Shown: positions 6,801 to 12,087 of the stretch, piece after piece
Numbering within the stretch: the stretch's first letter is position 1
Layout: each line of letters opens with the position of its first letter
Source: Candidatus Kerfeldbacteria bacterium
Lineage (GTDB): Bacteria > Patescibacteriota > Patescibacteriia > UBA9570
NCBI GenBank assembly: GCA_003512175.1
Contig: DOSP01000063.1
Span: 794-16,780 of the forward strand
Reading direction: 5' to 3'
DNA: 15,987 nt
Position numbers and translations under genes: made by a program
The notes under the pieces: generated by a model
Told to the model about the DNA's origin: nothing
What the model saw: only the letters and a program-made list of their open reading frames with translations
Databases searched by the model: none

Positions 6801-8050
6801 GAACTCACTTCTACTGAATACGTACCAGCGGTATTTAAATCGAAACTAAAGTTGCCACTGCTATCCGTGTACTCATACTTATAGTTTTGCCAGGTCGCAT
6901 CGTGAATGTATACATAGGCATTACTCACTGCGCTGCCACCAGCTGTTACCGTACCGGTTACCTCTGGGGCAGTTTGTTGAATGGGATCTGATAGGCCTGA
7001 TACTACGCCGCTGCTATTGACCGTAAAGTCATACACATCGTAGTTGTAGGTGGTTGGATCTTGAATATACAGTTTGTAACTACCAGCCAGTTGAGCGGCT
7101 CCGATAATTAAACCAGTGCTATCGGTGGTACCCCAGCGCCAGATGTAATCGGTATAGTAATTAGTGTAATCCGTTTTATAAAAATACCAACTTGCATTAC
7201 TAATGGCATTGCCATTGATATCTTTATAATGGGTTGATACATTAGCCGTGACAAAGTTGTATGATTGAGTTAACACTGTGCCAGAAAAGGTAACAGTCTG
7301 GGCAACTGGCGGATCATTATTGGTGGCGGTACCACTATAATAAAAATACACTGTATAGGTACGTCCAGAGGTTAAACCAGCAAATTGGACCTGGCCACTA
7401 CTATTCGTATATCCATAGTGATATTCGTAGTCTGAGTAGTTGCTGGAATAATATGATAAACCAACGCTGACATTAGAACGTGGCGTAGAGCCGTCAGCAT
7501 CATACATAGTTACGGTGAGATCGACGTCGCCATAGGCTTGGCTAGCGGACCCCCAAAACCAGTTATAGGTACTTGAGTTGTATTCTGAACCATATACACT
7601 AAATGTCCCCGTACCTTCCAGCGCATCCGGATTCACTGCTCCGGTGATTGTCACTGTGATGGTTGAACCAGCACTTAAGGTTGTTTTGGGAGTGAAACTG
7701 GCATAACTACTCCCCTGATAACTTAGCGTTAGTTGGCTCGAAGAAATTGTGGCAGAACTAATGTCAACATAATCTGACGTGTAGCTGCCGCTGGTATACT
7801 TATATAAATAGGGCAGACTAATGCTCACTGACCCGCTGGTGGTCAGTCCAGACGACATATTGTCTGGCACGGTAAAGCTTAAAGTAATTGTATCGGTGGC
7901 ACCCAGGCTAGTGGAGGTATGGGATACAGATAAATCATCGATTTCGTAATTGTTGTACGTATATGCCTGTGACGGCTGTAAACCAACAACCCATAACACA
8001 GCGGCGGCCAATAAAGAAAAAATGGCCAAGGTTAGTCTATTTTTTGGCAT
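3806..8050 (-). CDS. Giant secreted surface protein with tandem carboxypeptidase-regulatory-like repeats, ZU5-like module and FnIII
   Basis: This 1414-residue protein begins with a Sec signal peptide (basic N-region, hydrophobic core 7-23, likely cleavage after PSQA at 29). A Thr/Ser/Tyr-rich beta domain follows (30-170). About ten tandem units of 85-100 residues start near 176, 270, 362, 452, 546, 641, 741, 848, 936 and 1034. Several open with a strand such as TISGTVKKKNGD or TITGTV, then an AxVYVY strand and a (T/V)DxxGxF or (T/V)DxxGxY motif, the pattern of carboxypeptidase-regulatory-like or Cna-B-like sandwiches. A ZU5-like module (1141-1279), an acidic linker (1286-1309) and a very basic FnIII (1313-1399) end the protein. 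No LPxTG motif or C-terminal membrane helix is present, so retention may depend on the basic tail (inference). It is probably an adhesin or cell-surface stalk. The start codon has no evident ribosome binding site. Confidence 0.85.
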   Translation of the reverse strand: MPKNRLTLAIFSLLAAAVLWVVGLQPSQAYTYNNYEIDDLSVSHTSTSLGATDTITLSFTVPDNMSSGLTTSGSVSISLPYLYKYTSGSYTSDYVDISSATISSSQLTLSYQGSSYASFTPKTTLSAGSTITVTITGAVNPDALEGTGTFSVYGSEYNSSTYNWFWGSASQAYGDVDLTVTMYDADGSTPRSNVSVGLSYYSSNYSDYEYHYGYTNSSGQVQFAGLTSGRTYTVYFYYSGTATNNDPPVAQTVTFSGTVLTQSYNFVTANVSTHYKDINGNAISNASWYFYKTDYTNYYTDYIWRWGTTDSTGLIIGAAQLAGSYKLYIQDPTTYNYDVYDFTVNSSGVVSGLSDPIQQTAPEVTGTVTAGGSAVSNAYVYIHDATWQNYKYEYTDSSGNFSFDLNTAGTYSVEVSSYGLPSGYFAPDVETVSVTPGTSNASLTLSLEAATKTISGTVKKKNGDTITNATIYAYQSSGSYRYISDTVDSNGTFELPVAGGAWNVYIYQNQWPATWAYTGSSLMVTFNDDATSESATLNIKVKPYNSHLTGRVLKPDGTAVGANDVYVYIYGGENNSVYGYDYTDANGEFDIATTDGTFSVYVYFYGNSGVTNLSVPSIASQTIKEDKTMDLGDIELVEKMGHIQGHVTIRDTGEAVANQYVYAYRQDGGWDWASAVTDENGSYDLLVVGPAKWTVYTYASGLTTNEGKSIIYSGGGVTVNLTVENETVTGQDFIFDVADATASFTTQDDTGTDLTDQYGWVSLNTSDTSTNYGWSSTGCYIQRGTCSVALASDVTYTPSYYSYNWYTANTENSYSFSHLTVDGVQSDSLTLEVDDAQEVMLVLTENNSSITGSFVDTDGNPVKVTGYVYASGDNNRWVSTYVDNASSYTLKVADGTYDVSYWVNGDWRSSYKKSKKVEVSDDEAVELDLVVLEASATISGAVLDPDGMPVTTPVFVQASTSYGTEHTSTEDDYGLISQTTYTDSDGTFSMSVPEGKYYLTASSPDYLSPQPVKVKADNAGSSKNLTLAFISADATITGTVSDGVGITVNAQRTQAEGDVISDAFVYVYCVGGSYSSTSSDTKGLYALQAPIDDTCYVGGMYQTEGMVWYSKQEKVKTKNETVEQDLVLSEPLELPEAQTAKFDPQEGAVIELENGVRVEIPANAITADETVTEVTVVVTPVAEVIHQPGLEPISIAYNMTATDENGNPISKFASDVKIIIPYDDDTLEDAGTDEDHIQTNYYEDAAGTWQGVEGGVIKNKDENQFEISVQHFSVFAIVASRSIAVEDTAGTEEGDGGEGEEVDETETVEGGILGIPNKVKVKQRANGSIVVTWKQADNAAEYQVKLSTTKKTVKKMVTDKHRVVLKKLKAKKTYRVQVRSLGSTGSKSGWSIRVKVKLSNKKTSALVHRAELFN
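3824..3850 (+). terminator. Intrinsic terminator of the antitoxin gene, inside the opposite coding region
   Basis: CCGGTGC (3824-3830) pairs with GCACTGG (3837-3843) around the six-base loop ACTAAC, with one G-T wobble. It is followed directly by seven T (3844-3850), the classical rho-independent layout, starting 11 bases after the antitoxin stop. The same bases encode residues close to the C-terminus of the oppositely oriented 1414-residue protein (the T-run reads as two lysine codons). Confidence 0.72.
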
Positions 8051-8172
8051 AACGACTCGCGTTAGTTGATTGAATTTTGTTTTTATATTTGACCCTCCGA
8101 AGGATAAATTTACTTAAGTGTAGCAAAAAAAACCTACTTAGTCTAGTATAGCCATACAGCATAGTGATACCA
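8051..8172. promoter_or_regulatory. Divergent intergenic region between the giant surface gene and tRNA-Ser
   Basis: These 122 bases must hold promoters for the tRNA (+) and the giant protein gene (-). On the - strand a good -10-like TATACT lies at 8145-8150 without a convincing -35. An eight-A tract at 8125-8132 could act as an upstream element. No clean promoter pair for the tRNA could be assigned. Confidence 0.25.
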
Positions 8173-8263
8173 GGAGAGGTGGCAGAGCTGGTTGAACGCG
8201 TCGCTCTCGAAAAGCGATATACCCGCAAGGGTATCGAGGGTTCGAATCCCTCCCTCTCCGCCA
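8173..8263 (+). tRNA. tRNA-Ser (anticodon CGA), CCA encoded
   Basis: All arms can be folded by eye. The acceptor stem GGAGAGG (8173-8179) pairs with CCTCTCC (8253-8259), followed by discriminator G at 8260 and the encoded CCA at 8261-8263. The anticodon stem TCGCT/AGCGA encloses the loop CTCGAAA with anticodon CGA, which reads the serine codon UCG. The long variable arm ATACCC-GCAA-GGGTAT is the class II feature expected for serine. The T arm GAGGG/CCCTC holds the loop TTCGAAT. Confidence 0.96.
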
Positions 8264-8270
8264 AGAAAAT

Positions 8271-8411
8271 ATGGCTAGAAAGACCATCTCTGTACCGACG
8301 ATCTATTTGAAGACTAGGGCGGCGTGGCGAATGTGGTTAGTGTCGTACAAAAAGTTAACTGGCAAGCCCAGAGTGAACAAAGTGAGAGATGCAAACGTTT
8401 ATTGTTTCTGA
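8271..8411 (+). pseudogene. Possible internally deleted relic of a YdeI/OmdA-family gene
   Basis: A 46-codon frame starts 7 bases after the tRNA. Its translation contains KTRAAWRMWL, then YKKLTGKP, then a segment ending in CF before a TGA stop. YdeI/OmpD-associated (OmdA) proteins typically show, near the N-terminus, a (K/S)xxxxWRxWL motif, about 14 more residues ending in a hydrophobic-YKK-x-(T/S)GKP motif, then eALCFGWIDG. Here the first two motifs are fused without the spacer, and the stop falls where GWID should follow. The remaining two thirds of the family is absent. The frame continues in phase after the TGA into the next gene's ATG at 8430, which may be chance. The best reading is a decayed fragment next to a tRNA; a real small gene or coincidence remains possible. 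Confidence 0.4.
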
Positions 8412-8429
8412 TACTATGATATCAGCTTT

Positions 8430-9632
8430 ATGACTACCGGCTTAAAAATAGGACTCGTACTTGTGTGTCTCGCCTTCATTGGTGGAAGTACGGCAGCTGT
8501 GTTGTTTTCACTAAATCCTTCGGATGCTCCGGTTTCAGAAACAAACACTGCTACAACAAATACAACAACGGATAGAATAACCAATATGGTGACTCCCGTT
8601 GCGTTTCTCTATCAAACCGTTGGACGCATGGTCAATGGTGTAGGAGAGAATGCAGTAGCCATCGGCTCATCTGAGGATGGTCTAGTCGTTTCCAGTTATG
8701 GGCTGAATGCACTGACCTGGAATATCACAGTGGATAAATCAGAGAAGTACCATTATGGAGACCCCGTGTTTAGCCGCCTGGCAGATGGCAGTTGGACAAT
8801 GACGGCCTGGAGTGGACCGGCTGATCCCCGTGGCGCAGCCTACTTGCTCTATCACGAGTCGGGGTGTCCGCTGGTGGATGATGATGCAGTGATTGCAATT
8901 GGACCATCAAGTGCAGTGGGTTGTGCTGAAGTACGAGGCATTTCCATGGGCAAATCATCGCAAGTGTTTGATGGACCAGCTGGCCATTACGTTTTTCACA
9001 TGATTGGGGGAGAAATTTATCTCGCTCACTTGAGCGATGCCACTCAGAGTGCTAAAGATCTTGATGCGATGTGTGTTCTCGCAGAACCTGTAACATCTAT
9101 TTCAGAACTCGACTATAGCGAATCCACAAAAATTATTGGAGGCGCTGACACTCAATCGTTACTACTAAGTGACGCAGCGATGGCCAAGCGGGCGGATGGA
9201 ACCTGGGTACTATTCGTCAAAGGTATTAGTCAAGATTCAGGTTGTGAGCCGTTGTCGATTTGTGAATTGTGTGCACGCAACATTTATCGCACGACCAGCA
9301 CTGATCTGATCAATTGGACCAGTCTCAAACTCGTAGTAGAACAAGCCAGTGTTCCAGAAGCGACCACCATGCCAGATGGCACCGTGCGTTTATACTGGCA
9401 AGATTTTGACCAGGCCTGCGCTACCCAAGATAACATCATTGCCGGTATGGTCTCAATTTCTACAGCCTACGAATTACCTGATTCGTTTGCGCTATCTGAA
9501 CCGGAACAGGTGTCGTTTCCTGATGAAGCCTTTCAAACAGATTCCACGATGCACTACGCAACGAATGGCAACCCAATTATGTTGCCAGATGCCACAGCAT
9601 TTGCGGAGCTCGAGGCTTGCCTATCCATCTAA
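8430..9632 (+). CDS. Membrane-anchored beta-propeller protein (GH43/GH32-like fold)
   Basis: This 400-residue protein has an N-terminal hydrophobic segment (about 5-27) after a single lysine, without a clear cleavage site, so it is probably a membrane anchor. A Thr/Asn-rich spacer (35-50) follows. The rest shows repeated propeller-blade motifs: GDPVFSRLADGSWTMTAW (110-127), SDAAMAKRADGTWVLFVKG (247-265), IYRTTSTDLINWTSLKLV (285-302) and VPEATTMPDGTVRLYWQDF (308-326). Phrases such as D-x-x-hydrophobic-x-x-x-DGxW and STDLxNWT are typical of five-bladed propellers of GH43/GH32-type glycosidases. Catalytic acids cannot be assigned, so it may be a carbohydrate-binding propeller and not an active enzyme. 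A -10-like TATGAT (8415-8420) lies nine bases before the start. Its 3' end overlaps the oppositely oriented FnIII-propeller gene by 12 bases. Confidence 0.62.
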   Translation: MTTGLKIGLVLVCLAFIGGSTAAVLFSLNPSDAPVSETNTATTNTTTDRITNMVTPVAFLYQTVGRMVNGVGENAVAIGSSEDGLVVSSYGLNALTWNITVDKSEKYHYGDPVFSRLADGSWTMTAWSGPADPRGAAYLLYHESGCPLVDDDAVIAIGPSSAVGCAEVRGISMGKSSQVFDGPAGHYVFHMIGGEIYLAHLSDATQSAKDLDAMCVLAEPVTSISELDYSESTKIIGGADTQSLLLSDAAMAKRADGTWVLFVKGISQDSGCEPLSICELCARNIYRTTSTDLINWTSLKLVVEQASVPEATTMPDGTVRLYWQDFDQACATQDNIIAGMVSISTAYELPDSFALSEPEQVSFPDEAFQTDSTMHYATNGNPIMLPDATAFAELEACLSI

Positions 9633-10892
9633 ACGATACTGCGCAAAATACACGGCGTTACTGGAATCGTAAGTAAGATAGACGTCATCACCTACCAGTG
9701 TGGTATGAGGACGATTACCACTCTCTTCAACAATCATGGTACTATCAACTAGTTCATCATCCGAGGCAAACCGATACTGGACGATAGCCCCAGAGTCATC
9801 ACCAGTGTTGTCGTGGTCTGACGCGTTCGCTATTTTTCGAGCGTGTATAATGTAACTACCATCATCGAGCAGCGCTGCTGAACCCATGGCAAAACCAGTG
9901 TCGTCGGCCTGGAGCAGAGTCACAATACTCTTTTCCTCCCAATCTGCTGAGTACGTTATTTTATACAGTTCTGTTGCACTGGATGGATCTAAGCTCGTTG
10001 GAGCAAATACCACAAATCCATTATCAGTTTGATAAGCGGATGCGCCATTACCATGCGCAAAGTTACCTGACCCACCAATGGTCATTGTATCAGTCAACTC
10101 AGCTGCCGTATTAAAACGGTACAATTTATGTCCCTGACCCTCATAAAAATGACCAACCGTGATGCCATCATCCTCAGCTACTAAGAACATGTCGTTGGTG
10201 GAGACTCCTTTGTCTTGTTGTGCAACTTCAACTAAGGTAATCTGATTAAAATCTTTATCGAGTTGTAGTAAGTAACTTTGTTCAGCATTCGTAACAGAAA
10301 ATACAATCCAATGATACCCATGTGCGTAGATATGCCAGTGATCAGCGATGCCCTGTCCACCCGTGTCAGCTGAACTGGCCACAGATTGTAATGTAATGGG
10401 CGCTGATGGATTAGCCGGATCAAGGCGGCCCATGTGAATTGAGGAACCGGCTTCAGTTGATAACGCTAGCATATCTTCACCATCATCTATAACAAACAAC
10501 CAACTGGCTCCGCTTGGCAACGCCACTGGTGCTTGGACTTCTGTCACTGTCGGTGGTTGAATAATGGTTTCATAGGTAAAAGTTTTACTGCGCCAATCTG
10601 ATGCTGATTTTTTCTTTGTAGCCAGTACCCGTACTTTTACGGTGTAACTACGATTATTTTTGAAGAGCGTAGACGCAAATGTTGTTTTTGATTTTGTGAC
10701 GGTTTTCTTTTTTATCACCGTACTACCTCGCAACAAACGCACTTGATACTCTTGAGCACCTTTCACTGCAGCCCAATCAACCAGCACGGCATTCGTATCA
10801 AGTACTTCAACAGTCAGTGACTGCACCCGTGGAAAGGCAGCTAAGCCTAGTAGGATGACCGCGCTACTTAATACCTTCGCGGAAAACTTCAT
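9621..10892 (-). CDS. Secreted FnIII plus beta-propeller protein
   Basis: The 423-residue protein has a signal peptide (1-25, hydrophobic core 7-20, possible cleavage after VQS at 25). An FnIII-like domain follows at about 25-110, containing VLVDWAAVKGAQEYQVRL and a lysine/arginine-rich strand region ending in SYTVKVRVLA and a W near 100. A proline-rich joint at 112-126 leads into a propeller-like region (128-423) with repeats such as NGFVVFAP, DDGSYIIHARKI and RPHTTLVGDDVYLTYDS. The FnIII domain closely resembles the C-terminal FnIII of the 1414-residue surface protein. It is the third gene of a - strand operon; its start lies 29 bases inside the preceding gene, so translation is probably coupled. 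The function is probably surface binding; no catalytic site was recognised. Its 3' end overlaps the + strand propeller gene. Confidence 0.65.
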   Translation of the reverse strand: MKFSAKVLSSAVILLGLAAFPRVQSLTVEVLDTNAVLVDWAAVKGAQEYQVRLLRGSTVIKKKTVTKSKTTFASTLFKNNRSYTVKVRVLATKKKSASDWRSKTFTYETIIQPPTVTEVQAPVALPSGASWLFVIDDGEDMLALSTEAGSSIHMGRLDPANPSAPITLQSVASSADTGGQGIADHWHIYAHGYHWIVFSVTNAEQSYLLQLDKDFNQITLVEVAQQDKGVSTNDMFLVAEDDGITVGHFYEGQGHKLYRFNTAAELTDTMTIGGSGNFAHGNGASAYQTDNGFVVFAPTSLDPSSATELYKITYSADWEEKSIVTLLQADDTGFAMGSAALLDDGSYIIHARKIANASDHDNTGDDSGAIVQYRFASDDELVDSTMIVEESGNRPHTTLVGDDVYLTYDSSNAVYFAQYRLDG

Positions 10893-12087
10893 ATTCCCAT
10901 ACTTCTAGTTCGACTGTAGACGTTGGTACTTCTGCGACTGTTCCAAAACCACAACCAGTTGGATTAGGATCTGTTTTGCTGCCAGATAAATCTACTGTGT
11001 ACACCGTACCACTGGCGTGCCAGTGCTGTTCACCACAAGCATCAGGCTCAGCTAAATGAAATTGTTCGGAGGGGTACAGACCGCCATTAATATTCAACAC
11101 ATCCACCCATGCCAATTCTTTTTCGGTGTTGGTATTATCATCGGCTGTGTTGGTGTTGGTATTTGTACCGGTAGTTACTGTAGTATCGTCCGTGGTATCA
11201 GTTGCGGTTGTGTCATTGCCAAAAACCAAACAGGTGATTGGCCAACCATGCAGGGTAAGATCTGTTGTATAACTGAATTCACTATCCTCGCCTTCAATTC
11301 CGTAATACTGTTGCAATGTGAAGGTATAATCAAAGGCACTCTCGCCTGGCTCGACGCAATAAAAATCGGTATAGGCGGTAAAACTCGTGCGATCAGACAA
11401 CTCGGTGGATTCTGGCAGTGTCTCATCATCAGTTGGTTCAGTAATCAAACGTTGTGGCAGTGGAACGGCCACGCTACCGCTCACTGTCCATGGGTCATGA
11501 TGCACAAACGTCACTTCACGATAGCCTTGTTTGTCGGTATACCAACCATTGGCCTTGTTCTTTTGCAAGAGCCATTCAATTTGGAAGGGCCAGGTATCAT
11601 TCACAAAGTGCGGGGCCGAATCAATCAGGTCAAGGGCGAAAAAACCATGGAGCGAAACGTAGACCGTACTAAAGTGGTCGAGGTCAGCTGAGACCGTTGT
11701 TGTCTCCGTGGCGTAATCAATATCGGTCGAGAATGTAGAGACAATTTCTGAAGTATTTTGGGAATGACTAATGAGCAGTGGTACGGCATCTGGAATTCCG
11801 GACACGGTAAACGTCACCTGGATAGGCTGAGAGAAGGTCGTACCGTCAGGAGAAAATTCGTAAAGCGTTTCTCCTTCGTATTCACGTTTTGTGATAGTGA
11901 TATCGGCGGTCGTCAAACCAGCCGGCATTGCACCACCGGGGATACGCAGTGTGACCAGCCCATCATCCGATGTCACCACGCTATCACTGGCAGTAGATGT
12001 CGGCTGGTTTTTGTTGCCGAGCCAAATTATCAGCATGACAACGACTGCTAAAATGGCGAGGATACCAAAAATAACTCTAGTTTTCAC
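10864..12087 (-). CDS. Membrane-anchored ZU5-like domain protein with Thr/Asn linker and a Cys/His C-terminal domain
   Basis: The 407-residue protein starts with GTG. A hydrophobic helix (5-23) after KTR is probably an N-terminal anchor with the rest outside the cell. Residues 41-145 form a ZU5-like module (LVTLRIPGGAMPAG, then DGTTFSQPIQVTFTV, closing with DHFSTVYV), equivalent to the module before the FnIII of the giant surface protein. A second beta-rich region spans 150-290. A Thr/Asn/Asp low-complexity linker (291-323) separates the C-terminal domain (327-395), which carries CGEQHWHASG (351-360) and NPTGCGFG (375-382), suggestive of a metal site or disulfide. No Shine-Dalgarno is seen. 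It overlaps the upstream gene by 11 bases and the downstream gene by 29. The function is unknown; a structural or adhesive surface protein is likely. Confidence 0.6.
   Translation of the reverse strand: MKTRVIFGILAILAVVVMLIIWLGNKNQPTSTASDSVVTSDDGLVTLRIPGGAMPAGLTTADITITKREYEGETLYEFSPDGTTFSQPIQVTFTVSGIPDAVPLLISHSQNTSEIVSTFSTDIDYATETTTVSADLDHFSTVYVSLHGFFALDLIDSAPHFVNDTWPFQIEWLLQKNKANGWYTDKQGYREVTFVHHDPWTVSGSVAVPLPQRLITEPTDDETLPESTELSDRTSFTAYTDFYCVEPGESAFDYTFTLQQYYGIEGEDSEFSYTTDLTLHGWPITCLVFGNDTTATDTTDDTTVTTGTNTNTNTADDNTNTEKELAWVDVLNINGGLYPSEQFHLAEPDACGEQHWHASGTVYTVDLSGSKTDPNPTGCGFGTVAEVPTSTVELEVWEYEVFREGIK
11113..11217 (-). repeat. Low-complexity Thr/Asn/Asp-coding tract
   Basis: This stretch encodes residues 291-325 of the ZU5-like protein, which are almost entirely Thr, Asn and Asp in short runs (TTDDTT, TNTNTNT). 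The ACN/AAC-type codons give short tandem DNA repeats. It looks like a flexible extracellular linker, possibly O-glycosylated, and could vary in length between strains (inference). Confidence 0.6.

Noticed and set aside
3854..8050. CRISPR-like or tandem DNA repeats in the giant gene
   Set aside because: The repetition is at the protein-domain level with diverged DNA; no constant repeat and spacer pattern exists.
8037..8264. Minus-strand open frame starting with AEREGFEPSIPL
   Set aside because: It lies antisense to the tRNA-Ser gene; this peptide is a well-known false translation of bacterial tRNA-Ser and not a protein.
8271..8432. UGA recoding as glycine (as in Gracilibacteria/SR1), since a TGA falls where YdeI proteins have GW
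   Set aside because: TGA ends the APS kinase in an ATGA overlap and long genes in the window carry no in-frame TGA, so the code looks standard; the residues after the stop do not restore the motif.
11056..11691. 211-codon + strand frame opposite the ZU5-like gene
   Set aside because: It is antisense to a gene with a membrane anchor, recognisable module and operon overlaps; the peptide has no family features.
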